The notes under the pieces were generated by a model. That model was not told the DNA's origin and searched no databases. It saw only the letters and a list, made by a program, of their open reading frames with translations. Below, piece by piece: positions 8,738-17,816 of a DNA stretch of 64,000 nt. The position numbers and the translations under genes are program-made. How positions within the stretch are numbered: position 1 is the stretch's first letter; the number at the start of each line of letters is the position of its first letter. This DNA comes from Pseudooceanicola nitratireducens (GTDB taxonomy: Bacteria; Pseudomonadota; Alphaproteobacteria; Rhodobacterales; Rhodobacteraceae). Location: assembly GCF_900109195.1 (NCBI RefSeq), contig NZ_FNZG01000001.1, positions 992,001-1,056,000 on the forward strand, read 5' to 3'.

Positions 8738-9508
8738 ATGCGCCTGATCGACCTGGCCCGGCCACTGGAAAACACCGAATACGCCGATCCGCCGGGGCTG
8801 GCCCCGCAGATCACCTATTTCAAACACGCGGACACTGCGCAGCAGATCCTTGACTTCTTTCCCGGCGTGACCCGCGATGGCCTGCCCGGAGGCGAAGGCT
8901 GGGCCGTCGAACAGGTGGCCTTGTCGACGCATAACGGCACCCATTTGGATGCGCCCTATCACTACCATTCCACCCAGGACGGCGGGCAACGCGCCATCAC
9001 CATCGATGAGGTGCCGCTGGAATGGTGCATGGGGCGCGGGGTCAAGCTGGACTTCCGCCACCTGCCCGACGGCCATGTCGTCACGGCAGAAGAGGTCGCG
9101 GCAGAATTCGACCGGATCGGGCATGACCTGCAGCCTGGCGATATCGTTCTGGTAAACACCGCCGCCGCCGCGCACTACGGCACGCCGAAATACGTGCCTT
9201 CGGGCTGTGGCATCGGCCGCGCGGCGACCAACTGGATGACCGAACGCGGCATGCGGGTCTGTGGCACCGACGCCTGGAGCTGGGACGCCCCCTTCATCCA
9301 CACCGCGCAGCGCGTGGCGGAAACGGGCGATGCGTCGCTGATCTGGGAAGGTCACCGGGCGGGCATGGATCGCGCCTATTGCCATATGGAGAAGCTGGCG
9401 AACCTTGAAGATCTGCCCGCCACCGGGTTCGAGGTCCAGTGCTTCCCCGTCAAAATCAAGGGTGCCTCGGCCGGCTGGTGCCGCCCTGTTGCCATCATCC
9501 GGGACTGA
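8738..9508 (+). CDS. Cyclase / kynurenine formamidase-like metal hydrolase
   Basis: 256 residues of the cyclase family (PF04199). The metal-binding motif HNGTHLDAPYHYH (about 68-80) matches HxGTHxDxPxHF, and a later Asp/His region (AGMDRAYCHMEKL) is also typical. Members hydrolyse amides or lactones, including kynurenine formamide and cyclised catabolites. Here it is embedded with an FAH-type hydrolase and an FAD hydroxylase, so hydrolysis of a lactone or formyl intermediate in an aromatic route is the likely job; the exact reaction is not deducible. It has an AGAAAGGA ribosome site. Confidence 0.85.
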   Translation: MRLIDLARPLENTEYADPPGLAPQITYFKHADTAQQILDFFPGVTRDGLPGGEGWAVEQVALSTHNGTHLDAPYHYHSTQDGGQRAITIDEVPLEWCMGRGVKLDFRHLPDGHVVTAEEVAAEFDRIGHDLQPGDIVLVNTAAAAHYGTPKYVPSGCGIGRAATNWMTERGMRVCGTDAWSWDAPFIHTAQRVAETGDASLIWEGHRAGMDRAYCHMEKLANLEDLPATGFEVQCFPVKIKGASAGWCRPVAIIRD

Positions 9509-9519
9509 AGGAAAATCCT

Positions 9520-10461
9520 ATGAAACTAGCAACTTTTGACGCCGGGCAGGGTGCCCGGCTTGGGGCGCTGATGCCCTCGGGTACCGATCTGGTCGATCTG
9601 TCGGCTACGGATCAGGCCGCGCTGGCCTCGATGCAGGCGCTGATCGATGCGGGCGACGCGGGGCTGAGCCATGCGCGCGCCGCGCTGGAGGCCGCCGCCG
9701 TCACCGTGGCGCTGAAGGATGTCCGCCTGCTGGCCCCGCTGCCCTGTCCGCTGCAGATCCGCGATGCCTCGACCGCGCCGCGCCATATTGCCAATGCGCC
9801 CGTCGGCATGCGCCGTCTGGCCGCCGCGCTGGCGGGGGAACCCGATCCCGGCCATGCCGAGGGCGGTGTGCCGGACATCTACAAGGCCCAGCCGATCTTC
9901 TACATCACCAACCGCTTCAGCGTGGCGGGGCATGACGACACGATCACCTGGCCCGGCTACTCCAACTATATGGACTACGAGCTCGAGGTCGCCGTGGTCA
10001 TTGGTAAGGGCGGCCGCGATATCGCCGAGGCCGACGCGATGGACCACATCTTCGGCTATACCATCTTCAACGATTTCTCTGCCCGCGACACACAGTTGCG
10101 CGAAATGCAGGGCATGCTTGGGCCGGCCAAAGGCAAAAGCTTTGATGCGGGCAATGTCTTCGGCCCCTGGATCGTGACGCGAGACGAGATTGCGGACTAC
10201 CGCGACCTGCGCTGCGTGGCCAAGATCAACGGCAAGGTCGTGACCGACAGCCGCCTGGGCGAGATGCTGCATGGCTATGAGGCCATGATCGCCTTCATCT
10301 CGAGTGCCGAAACGCTTCATCCCGGCGAGATCATCGGCGGTGGCACGGTCGATGACGGCTGCGGGCTGGAGCGGTTTGAATTCCTGTCCGACGGCGACGT
10401 GGTCGAACTGACGGTCGAGGGGATCGGCACCCTGCGCAACAAAGTCGTGCGCGCGGGCTGA
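9520..10461 (+). CDS. Fumarylacetoacetate hydrolase-family protein
   Basis: 313 residues. The C-terminal FAH fold is clear: YELEVAVVIGKGGRDI, FNDFSARDTQLREMQ and GMLGPAKGKSFDAGNVFGPWIVTRDE, with acidic metal ligands in ELEVA. The family hydrolyses acylpyruvates or decarboxylates and isomerises ring-cleavage products. The ATG at 9520 follows an AAGGA site 11 nt after the cyclase stop; the longer frame upstream is the cyclase gene out of frame. This last gene of the operon is followed by a terminator. No ring-cleavage dioxygenase is seen nearby. Confidence 0.88.
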   Translation: MKLATFDAGQGARLGALMPSGTDLVDLSATDQAALASMQALIDAGDAGLSHARAALEAAAVTVALKDVRLLAPLPCPLQIRDASTAPRHIANAPVGMRRLAAALAGEPDPGHAEGGVPDIYKAQPIFYITNRFSVAGHDDTITWPGYSNYMDYELEVAVVIGKGGRDIAEADAMDHIFGYTIFNDFSARDTQLREMQGMLGPAKGKSFDAGNVFGPWIVTRDEIADYRDLRCVAKINGKVVTDSRLGEMLHGYEAMIAFISSAETLHPGEIIGGGTVDDGCGLERFEFLSDGDVVELTVEGIGTLRNKVVRAG

Positions 10462-10474
10462 TCTTATGACAATC

Positions 10475-10507
10475 GACAGAGGCGGCGGGGTCGCGGCCTC
10501 TGTCTTT
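10475..10507 (+). terminator. Terminator of the TRAP/cyclase/FAH operon
   Basis: A 9-bp stem GACAGAGGC (10475-10483) / GCCTCTGTC (10496-10504) is followed by TTT. It is the last recognisable chromosomal feature before the island. Confidence 0.65.
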
Positions 10508-10718
10508 GCGCCTTCGGCGCACAGGGGGGCTATTGGTTTCCCGGGATATCTTACTGAAATGAACAGCGCGCTAGTGCCCGAGCCGATCTGGTCGCGGGCG
10601 GATTTCGCCTATGGGCGGGTTGGGGACTGATCCTGTCCAAAAGGGCTGCAACGCGCCCCAAATGGCGTCCTGCAAGGGGTCGTTCATGAAACGTTATCAA
10701 TGTCTTGGAGGATAGCCA

Positions 10719-10735
10719 ATGGCAGCCCGTAGGGG
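10719..10735. repeat. att core, left end of island
   Basis: ATGGCAGCCCGTAGGGG is identical to 29419-29435. It duplicates the last 16 nt of tRNA-Glu (T-stem 3' side, acceptor and CCA) without the rest of the tRNA, as expected at the distal end of a tRNA-integrated element. Confidence 0.9.
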
Positions 10736-10776
10736 GCTACCAGAAAACCAGGTTCGGTGAACAAAATAAGGGCAAG

Positions 10777-10788
10777 GGTGTCCCACGG
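10777..10788 (+). repeat. Candidate integrase arm site L1
   Basis: GGTGTCCCACGG, 41 nt inside the left att core. The same 12-mer recurs at 10832-10843 and 29345-29356, and with one mismatch in reverse at 29365-29376. The symmetric distance to both cores suggests integrase or excisionase arm-type sites. Confidence 0.6.
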
Positions 10789-10831
10789 AGGCATGAAGTT
10801 GGGGACATGGAGATCAATGGGTTAGCAGGTA

Positions 10832-10843
10832 GGTGTCCCACGG
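10832..10843 (+). repeat. Candidate integrase arm site L2
   Basis: Second left copy of GGTGTCCCACGG, same orientation as L1, start-to-start spacing 55 nt. Confidence 0.6.
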
Positions 10844-11191
10844 TTGTATGGAGTCAGGAAGCCACATCAGGTGCCGGGCTCATGCGCTCATCCGTCCGAT
10901 CTCTTTTGATCGCTGACGCGCTGTATCCTGCGATCAGCGCCGCCAGGCGCTATTGCCATAATTATCGCTTTTGCAACCCTGTGCCGTTCTTCATACCTGC
11001 TCGTGTTTATTTCATTTCTTCGTTGTCGGCTGCGCGAAGGCAGTGCGCCGAAGATTTTTGCAGCGGCGGTGATTTTCGGTCCCGTGTGTACTCTCCGGTG
11101 GATAGTGGAGTTGCCCGACTTTTGTGGAGAGCGATTATTTCACATCACGTGCCTTTCGCTCGAAGGCGGAAGGGCTCATGAAGTCGAGCGA
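10844..11191. other. Stretch with no recognisable gene
   Basis: Both strands were read; short frames here have no family resemblance or good ribosome sites. It lies between the left arm sites and the IS3 fragment and may be the outer end of the degraded IS. Confidence 0.4.
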
Positions 11192-11356
11192 TTAATGGCG
11201 TTTGAAGGGCTTGTAGAATCCGCCGATGTATCTGGCGATGGCGTTTTCCACCTGCTTACGTGATTGCCAGGTGACTGGCCAAATCAGTTCCGATTTGATA
11301 GTCTTGAAGAGCGTCTCGACCAGCGAGTTATCATAGCAGTTCCCGCGACCGCTCAT
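11192..11356 (-). pseudogene. IS3-family transposase fragment (C-terminal end)
   Basis: Minus-strand translation gives MSGRGNCYDNSLVETLFKTI, continuing KSEL..W and ending FYKPFKRH with a TAA at 11192-11194. This is the conserved end of the IS3 OrfB integrase core, including the catalytic Glu of the DDE triad (VETLF). An in-frame TGA lies immediately before the Met, so only about 54 residues survive and the rest of the element is gone. Confidence 0.8.
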
Positions 11357-11490
11357 TCAGATCAGGATGTTCCGTCCACGGACCGATATTCTGGGTATGT
11401 CGATCACGCTGCGTGCTTACCAAAACGACGAGACTGCGGCCCTCTTAAAGGCGCTTCGAGATAGCCGCCGTCCTGCGCTTGTCAAAAGCT

Positions 11491-14337
11491 TTATAGGTCC
11501 AGGAGGCTCTCCTGCGACTTGAGACGCTCAGCCAGGCTGTGCGCAACCTTCTCGCTCTCCGCGTAGGCCTCCGCAGCCCGGGCATGATCACCGGTCGCTT
11601 CAGCGGCGCGGCCCACGTTTTTTAGCGATACCGAAAGGTCGCGCAGACTCGTCGGCGTATTCAGGTGCTCCGCGAGATCGCGCGCGAGCTCCAGGCTCTC
11701 CGCGTAGGCTTCAGTGGCGGCTGCTTGATCCCCGCCGGCCTCCGCCGCGCGGCCCACGTTACCGAGTGACACCAAAAGGTCGCGCAGGCTTTCCGGCGTC
11801 CTCAGATGCTCTACCAGATTACGCGAGATTTCCACGCTCTGCGCGTGAGCCCCGGCGGCGAAGGCATGATCCCCAGCGAACTGCGCCGCACGGCCTACGT
11901 TGTCGAGCGACACCGACAAGTCACGCAGACTCGCTGGCGTCTTCAGGCGCTCCGCCAGGTCGCGCGCGATTTCCAGCATCTCGATGAAGGCCGCGGCGGC
12001 GGCGGCATGATCCCCGGAGATCTGCGCCGCGCGGCCCACGTTACCGAGCGAAACCGAAAGGTCGCGCAGGCTTTCCGGTGTCTTCAGGTTCTCCACCAGA
12101 TCGCGTCGCAACTCCATGCTCTCCCCATAGGCCGCAGCGGCGGCGGCATGTTGCCCAGCGATCTGCGCCGCGCTGCCCACGTGGTCCAGCGACACTGACA
12201 AGATACGCAGGCTCTCCGGCGTCTTCAGGCGCTCCGCCAGGTCGCGCGCGACCTCCAGCATTTCGACGGAGGCCGCAGCGGCGGCGGCATCATCCCCGGT
12301 GACCTTCGCCGCGCTGCCCACGTTGTTAAGCGACACTAACAGGTCGCGCAGGCTCTCCGGTGTCTTCAAGTTCTCCACCAGATCGCGCCGCACCTCCAAG
12401 CTCTCCCTGTAGGCTTCGGTGGCGGCGGCATGAGCCCCAGTGAGCTGCATTGTGCGGCCCATGATGTCCAGCGACACCGACATCTCGCGCAGGCTTTCCG
12501 GCGTCTTTAGGCGCTCCGCCTGTTGGCGTTGCCTCACGAGCAAAGGGCCGGAAATCTCGAGAGCTTCGGCTATTTTGCCATCATTTTGCAGTAGCCTCGC
12601 AACATTATTAAGCAGCCAACTCTCGACTTTATTCGCCACAGCAGGTTCGCGGTAATAAAGTGAAAAGAACTTATCAGCAGCCTCCAATGCCGACTCGTGG
12701 CAGTAGCGTTCGGCCTCTGCCCGCGCCACGTGCGCCAGTGCGAGCAAGACGTAAAAACGCTCCTCGAGATCTTCTTCAGAAAAAATCTGTGCCGCGAGGC
12801 TATATGTGAGAATCTGTTCCTCAATTCCTGAGGCCAGGTCGCCATTCTCGAGCCGAGTGCGGAGAAGCGCTTTTAGGGATGTCCTAAGGGCAACCTCATC
12901 GCCCAGAGTTTTCAGCGATCGACGTCGACGCTCGGCCACCATATAGAACAGACGCTCGGAGAACTCCGCTATCTTCTCCCGTCGCCGGGACGACACGATG
13001 CTGTATGGGTTGACTGCTTTCGCAAGCGCCTCTCCACGCGTTTCGCCCAGATGCAATCGAGCGAGCTCATCGATCGTTTCGGAAACGAAGCGAACTCCTT
13101 GCAAGCTCGCAAGGCAGATTGCTTCCTGGACATCTTGGGGAGCGTCTCGCAAGCGACGCATGACAACCTTGAAGATGTCATGGGTCTCCTTAAGCGCCTC
13201 GGCGAAACCTTCTTCAGTCAGCGCGGCTTTCGTGTCGAAGTCGTTGAAGAAGTCTTCGTTCTCCCGCAGAAACGCGATGATCTGCTCGAGGTGTCGTGGA
13301 TTGCCACCGGCGTGATTCAACAGGGCCGACGCTTGGTCCGGCAAAAGCCCGGGAAAGGCCTCAACAAGGGCGCCAGTCAGATCAGGCACGATCGGCAGGT
13401 CGATCTCCAGAGTATTGCTGGTTTTCAAGAATCCGCCGGGCAAGCCCGCTGCGGGCCCATTGTCTAAGGGTGTGCCGTCGCGGCCATGTTTCAAGATGCC
13501 CGCAAAGCAACGCTCGGACTTTATGAATTCCGGGGCGAGATCGCGCTTCCAGTGCGTGACAAGGATCAGTACCGGCCAGGACTGGGTCATGGCGGAATGA
13601 AGCAAGCGCTCCGTGAAAACCGATAGGCCCGGATCGTCCTTCGAGAACTGTGCATCGTCAATCAATATTACGCCTGCCGTCTTCGCGTAGGTGTAGCACC
13701 GTGGATTGAAGATGCTCTCAAGGTCTTCCAACACCGCGTCGACCCGGCTCATCGACCGTTGGCCTGCTTGCTCGCGGGCGATGTTGGCGGGCGAACCGAG
13801 GGTTCCTCGCAGAATGCCTACAGTCTTCAGCAGGCCTTCCCCGACAGAAATCACTGTGTCGTAGCCACTCCAACTGGCGGCCTCGCTTTTGGCCACGTCC
13901 CGCCAAACATTCACGATGGACTTACTGGAACTCCTCATCCTTGCACGCATTGTCAGGGCAACCAGATGTGGGGCGAGGAAGTTATCATAGGTGGCAATTG
14001 CATCACCGGCTATACTGTTCTCGGCGCCTTTGTCCGATGCCCTTAGGCCCCACCAAAGGTACGGAATCGGCACATTATAACGGCAGCTATCAGGATCAGG
14101 ATTCACGTCCATACTGCGGTCAAGAAGCGAGACTGCGTGAGGCCAATATCCCTCGCGTCCAACTCCATCGATAGTCTCGCTTAGCCAGCGGTAAAACTCC
14201 AGGGCCAGCCGGGTCTTTCCCACGCCACGTTCCGCCTTCAGTATTACAAGCTGTGGTTCCGGTGCCTCGACCTTGCTCGCACGCTGCCAGCGCTCAACAA
14301 TCTGCGCCATCTCTACGGCGCGACCACAAAACTGCAT
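11491..14337 (-). CDS. AAA ATPase with C-terminal 47-residue helical repeats
   Basis: 948 residues. The N-terminal AAA-type NTPase has Walker A AERGVGKTRLA (35-45) and Walker B VILIDDAQF (223-231). A middle helical region follows. From about residue 610 to the end there are at least seven tandem 47-residue repeats plus a partial one, with consensus RDLxExLKTPESLRDLSVSL and then xNVGRAAxxxGDxAAAAxAY, a TPR-like helix pair. The DNA copies keep an exact 141-bp period (282 bp between two near-identical stretches at 11941 and 12223). This layout resembles STAND-type sensors of island defence genes, but no effector domain is recognised. Function unknown. An upstream GAGGATGG fits as ribosome site. 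Confidence 0.85.
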   Translation of the reverse strand: MQFCGRAVEMAQIVERWQRASKVEAPEPQLVILKAERGVGKTRLALEFYRWLSETIDGVGREGYWPHAVSLLDRSMDVNPDPDSCRYNVPIPYLWWGLRASDKGAENSIAGDAIATYDNFLAPHLVALTMRARMRSSSKSIVNVWRDVAKSEAASWSGYDTVISVGEGLLKTVGILRGTLGSPANIAREQAGQRSMSRVDAVLEDLESIFNPRCYTYAKTAGVILIDDAQFSKDDPGLSVFTERLLHSAMTQSWPVLILVTHWKRDLAPEFIKSERCFAGILKHGRDGTPLDNGPAAGLPGGFLKTSNTLEIDLPIVPDLTGALVEAFPGLLPDQASALLNHAGGNPRHLEQIIAFLRENEDFFNDFDTKAALTEEGFAEALKETHDIFKVVMRRLRDAPQDVQEAICLASLQGVRFVSETIDELARLHLGETRGEALAKAVNPYSIVSSRRREKIAEFSERLFYMVAERRRRSLKTLGDEVALRTSLKALLRTRLENGDLASGIEEQILTYSLAAQIFSEEDLEERFYVLLALAHVARAEAERYCHESALEAADKFFSLYYREPAVANKVESWLLNNVARLLQNDGKIAEALEISGPLLVRQRQQAERLKTPESLREMSVSLDIMGRTMQLTGAHAAATEAYRESLEVRRDLVENLKTPESLRDLLVSLNNVGSAAKVTGDDAAAAAASVEMLEVARDLAERLKTPESLRILSVSLDHVGSAAQIAGQHAAAAAAYGESMELRRDLVENLKTPESLRDLSVSLGNVGRAAQISGDHAAAAAAFIEMLEIARDLAERLKTPASLRDLSVSLDNVGRAAQFAGDHAFAAGAHAQSVEISRNLVEHLRTPESLRDLLVSLGNVGRAAEAGGDQAAATEAYAESLELARDLAEHLNTPTSLRDLSVSLKNVGRAAEATGDHARAAEAYAESEKVAHSLAERLKSQESLLDL

Positions 14338-14579
14338 GAAAAACCATCCTCAGAAACATTCCGATCCTAACATTCTCAGCGTAGGAGGAATTTCTCGAGC
14401 CTGGCAAGGCTGGTAATCCCCCGGGCAATCCCCCCGTTTTTGCCGAGGCTTGGACGCAGAATTTATGCGGCCATCCTCAGTTTCTGGACGGGTGTCTCAC
14501 GCCTTTCGAGGGTTTGTTGGCAAACTCTCAAGCAAATAACATCGAATGGCCGGTGTGATTGCGCATCGCACTGTCTAAC

Positions 14580-14741
14580 TCAATGACGCAGCTGATCAGC
14601 TGATGGCCAGTCTGATTCCAGCTGCAGTTGACCCAGCTCATCGACCATTCTCGTGGTCACCTTGAGGAGAGCTTTGTCAGTATCAACGCTGCCATCGAAA
14701 TCGAAGCGGAGCGCGGATTGATGGATTTTCCTGTGCCCCAT
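14580..14741 (-). CDS. Possible 53-residue protein in the 14338-14866 gap
   Basis: A minus-strand frame with start at 14741 and stop TGA at 14580-14582 encodes a protein-like sequence (FDFDGSVDTDKALLKVTTRM, then VDELGQLQLESDWPSAD). An in-frame stop lies six codons upstream. The ribosome site (AGGA) is very close to the ATG. It may be a tiny gene or the tail of a lost one; no family recognised. The rest of this 529-nt gap shows no gene. Confidence 0.3.
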   Translation of the reverse strand: MGHRKIHQSALRFDFDGSVDTDKALLKVTTRMVDELGQLQLESDWPSADQLRH

Positions 14742-14866
14742 TTCCTGTAAACAGACCTATTGCATTAGCCCGATGAAACGGAACATGGAACGCGGTCGGG
14801 ATTCCAAAATGACTTCGGCCCCGGCGACATTTATTGTCGTGTAAGGCGTTGGAATGGAGAGTGGCT

Positions 14867-16003
14867 CTATGCCGCTGTCTCTTCGGTTGCCGCGATCTCC
14901 ATCGCCTCTATCAGCGCGTGACCAACCGCTTTGCCGAGGAGCGGTGGAACTGCATTGCCGACTTGGACATATTGATCAGTTTTAGAACCGGAAAAGACAA
15001 AACTGTCGGGAAAAGACTGTAGACGGGCAGCCTCGCGGACAGAAATTGCGCGGTTCTGTTCTGGATGGATGTATGCGCCCCAATGGATATCGCACTTGGT
15101 GAGGACCGTGCAGGAGAGCCCGTCCCAAGTCATCCGTCCATAGCGCTTCGTGTGATCGGATCGCTTCGCCCGCTTCATCCCCGCCGGCAGCAAGTCGAAC
15201 GGGATATCGCGCCAACTCCCCCCAGGGGGAATGTGCTCGAGCCGATCCATATTCACTTGGCCCAGGCGCGGCGCAGAATGGTTCTCCACGGTCGTCCGAT
15301 TTCCGCGGACTAAGATCTGGAAATCTCCTTTGGGCTCGGACGCATACTCCATAAGGCCGCAGTCTTCTCCGTTCTTCAGTGTAGGAAGGTCGCCAATGGC
15401 GTCCTTGATCGTCACATATGGCTTCAAGCCTGGCCCATGTGTCGGCTCCGGATGAATGATCGGCGCACCAACACGATTGCCGATGATGACGACTCGCCGG
15501 CGCTCCTGCGGTACGCCGTATTCCTCGGCGCGCAGGACCTGCTCTTGGACCTTGTAGCCAAGCTTTGCGAACTCGTCCTTGATTGCTTGGAGTGCCTCGC
15601 CACCACCGGCAGAGAAGATCCCCGTGACGTTCTCCATAACCACGAACTTCGGGTGCATCTCTTTCACGACCCGAAGGTACTCCCGAAAAAGCTGGGAGCG
15701 CTCATCGTGCATTCCGCGTTGATGATTGTAGACTGAGTAGGCTTGGCACGGGGGGCCGCCGGCCAGGACGTCCAACTCTCCCTTCTGTAGGCCAGTCGCC
15801 GCTTTCAGATTTTTCGCCGTCAGGTCTTGGATCGGACCAGGGATGAAGGTGGCTCCGGTATGTGACTTTTCGAAGGTTTCTCCAGCGGCATCGAAGCAGT
15901 CGTTTCCGGCCAGAACACGGAAATTGGCCATCTCGAGACCGGCGGTCAACCCACCAGCACCGCAGAAGAGGTCCACAACTGTCGGTTTCCACTGCTCGCC
16001 CAT
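14867..16003 (-). CDS. DNA (cytosine-5) methyltransferase
   Basis: 378 residues with the ordered C5-methyltransferase motifs: I DLFCGAGGLTAGLE (11-24, S-adenosylmethionine site), IV GGPPCQAYS (82-90, catalytic Cys 86), VI MENVTGIF (about 123-130), VIII QERRRVVIIG, and the C-terminal IX/X region with QVGNAVPPLLGKAVG. The target-recognition region lies between about 220 and 330. It is 79 nt downstream of the NotI-like endonuclease gene in the same orientation, so it is almost certainly the protective methylase of that system. The recognition sequence cannot be deduced. Confidence 0.93.
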   Translation of the reverse strand: MGEQWKPTVVDLFCGAGGLTAGLEMANFRVLAGNDCFDAAGETFEKSHTGATFIPGPIQDLTAKNLKAATGLQKGELDVLAGGPPCQAYSVYNHQRGMHDERSQLFREYLRVVKEMHPKFVVMENVTGIFSAGGGEALQAIKDEFAKLGYKVQEQVLRAEEYGVPQERRRVVIIGNRVGAPIIHPEPTHGPGLKPYVTIKDAIGDLPTLKNGEDCGLMEYASEPKGDFQILVRGNRTTVENHSAPRLGQVNMDRLEHIPPGGSWRDIPFDLLPAGMKRAKRSDHTKRYGRMTWDGLSCTVLTKCDIHWGAYIHPEQNRAISVREAARLQSFPDSFVFSGSKTDQYVQVGNAVPPLLGKAVGHALIEAMEIAATEETAA

Positions 16004-16082
16004 GCCACCCTCTGAGTCTTCTTTTGTTCTCTACGCGGATACCAGATATCGCGGTTTCCGGCAATTCCATATCGACATGGCG

Positions 16083-17135
16083 TTACGGACCAGCGATCAT
16101 TTTGTCTTCGATCGAAGCCTCAAAGTCTCCCTTTGCGACGGGGATCCCGCCCGTCAAACCTTCGATTGAGTGTTCCAGTGTCGTCAGGCGGCGGTCGACC
16201 ACCTGGAGCGCGAACGCGGCCCCAGGCGTAGGCTGGACGAAGTCCACAATATACCAGACAATGTCGCAATTCGACACATCGGGGACCTCGCGCATCTTAC
16301 CCATCGACTCGAAGAAGGCGATGTCGACAACGACAGCCATTTTCTTTCCCCAACGACGCAAAGTCGGCACTTTGATCTGCAATTGGGGCATAAAACGCTT
16401 GGGGCCGCTTGATCGGTAATCCGGTCGACGGCCTTCCTTTGGCATCGAGAGACGCCCACCGTCGTTCGCGATCGCGGTGAGCTCCTTGCCCATCTCCTTT
16501 CCAGAGAAATAGACAGCCTGGACTTCGACGGCAGCCCACTGCATTGGATGTCCTTGAGGCGTGTTCGTGGCCGCCAGAACCATGTCGATGTTCCCGACGC
16601 TCTGTCCGGGGTCACTGTCAAGGTTGCCGGTCGATTCCAGAAAACCAACCTCGCCGACTTGGAACGGGTTCGGATCGCCAAGGAGATCCTGACCAATGTG
16701 TTGAACTACAGTGTTGTCCTCTTGATACCGCACGGGGCACATGCCGCGGATGTAGGCTCGCTTGCCCGTGACCGGCTGGATCCCGCCGCCAGGCTTCTCT
16801 TGGTAGAGACGCATTGAGCAGACGCCGCCCTTTTTGTTGCAGAATGGGAAAGGGGCATCTGTGCGGAACGGACAGATCATTTGCGTTGACTGCAAAGATG
16901 CGAGGCGGGCCTCGAGATCTGCTAACCGTTTCTGCTCCGTGGGTGTCAGAGGACCCGCCTTGACCTTTTCCCGAAGGTCAACGATGCGCTGCATTTCTTT
17001 CTTATCCAGCATCTTGCCAGATGCTTTGAATTTTCCGAGGCGGAGGCGATCCCCATCCGAGAGATCGAGAAACGGCATTCCATACCATTCGGCGATATGG
17101 AACATTTCTTTTTCCTTGGATTTCTTTTTCGCCAT
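16083..17135 (-). CDS. NotI-like type II restriction endonuclease
   Basis: 350 residues from the ATG at 17135 (AGGGGAA ribosome site); the open frame extends further but without one. Four cysteines in short motifs (ICPF C88, PFCNKKGGVC C99 and C106, GMCPVR C133) resemble the iron-binding Cys4 site of NotI. D184 in NIDMVL and E204-x-Q206 in AAVEVQAVYFSG match the variant PD-(D/E)xQ nuclease centre of NotI. It is paired with the C5-methyltransferase downstream. The family cuts rare 8-bp GC-rich sites; whether this one recognises GCGGCCGC is not known. Such sites do occur in the chromosomal flanks (for example 10010-10017 and 40817-40824). Confidence 0.85.
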   Translation of the reverse strand: MAKKKSKEKEMFHIAEWYGMPFLDLSDGDRLRLGKFKASGKMLDKKEMQRIVDLREKVKAGPLTPTEQKRLADLEARLASLQSTQMICPFRTDAPFPFCNKKGGVCSMRLYQEKPGGGIQPVTGKRAYIRGMCPVRYQEDNTVVQHIGQDLLGDPNPFQVGEVGFLESTGNLDSDPGQSVGNIDMVLAATNTPQGHPMQWAAVEVQAVYFSGKEMGKELTAIANDGGRLSMPKEGRRPDYRSSGPKRFMPQLQIKVPTLRRWGKKMAVVVDIAFFESMGKMREVPDVSNCDIVWYIVDFVQPTPGAAFALQVVDRRLTTLEHSIEGLTGGIPVAKGDFEASIEDKMIAGP

Positions 17136-17537
17136 GCCGCTTCCCCTGATTCGATGGTTGTTGAAACCAGTACCAATCGCGGTGCACGTGTGGGAAGAAA
17201 AAGAAGACCCGTTCAATGCATCCCGTTGAAACCGAGACACGGATTAGAACGACAATTGCTGGCGCCAAAAACTGTATTTGATGGCCGATACCAACACATC
17301 TGCGCCTTGGGTCTCATGTGAACTGTTTCTCTTGGAACGCATCTGTAGAAAGCTTGCAGCATTGTCAGTTGGAGCGTGACTGGCATCCCCCGCTCAGTCT
17401 TCCCGAGTACTTGGGAAAAGTCAGTTTCCGATGGACCAAGATTCGGCGAAGCGCACAAATCCGCCAACTATGGTTAGGGATGAAACAGCCTCGCGGGCGA
17501 GCCGCAAGGCATACAGTTTGTGTGGTTGTCACTCGTG
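17136..17537. other. Gap between restriction gene and TraD-like gene
   Basis: About 400 nt. Short frames on both strands show no family signature or convincing ribosome sites. It would hold the promoter of the restriction-modification pair; no clear controller box or -35/-10 pair could be assigned. Confidence 0.4.
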
Positions 17538-17816
17538 CTACCGAAATTTGCGCTGCACGCATGCGTCTGGCTTGCCAAGAGTTTCTTCGACGGCGGACAG
17601 ATGCCAAGGCTCGATGTGCATGAGCAGGTACTGTCGCAATGTCTCCGTGTCTGCGTCCGAATTCTCGGTAACAATTCGCTCAATCGCTCCGCCGAGAACG
17701 CAGAGGCGGTGGGTCCGTTGGGCTCGATTTTCTGCTCTGGCAGCCATTTCGAGGCGCGCTATCCGATCACGATACCGTTGGTATGACTGCGACCTTGACA
17801 CATGATACTTTTTCAT
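17538..17816 (-). CDS. TraD-like small mobilization protein
   Basis: 92 residues from the ATG at 17816, chosen for the GGAGG site 8 nt upstream (an ATG at 17831 is in the same frame without one). The core RAQRTHRLCVLGGAIERIV resembles the R-x-R-x-LIxLGGLVEKA core of the TraD/MobC accessory proteins, and the N-terminal half is basic and coiled. It is divergent from the relaxase gene, as traC-traD are from traA in Agrobacterium-type plasmids. It likely helps assemble the relaxosome at the intervening oriT. Confidence 0.6.
   Translation of the reverse strand: MKKYHVSRSQSYQRYRDRIARLEMAARAENRAQRTHRLCVLGGAIERIVTENSDADTETLRQYLLMHIEPWHLSAVEETLGKPDACVQRKFR

Noticed and set aside
11491-12500. Regular repeats suggesting a CRISPR array
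   Set aside because: The 141-bp period is in frame and coding for helical repeats; no short repeat-spacer structure anywhere in the window.
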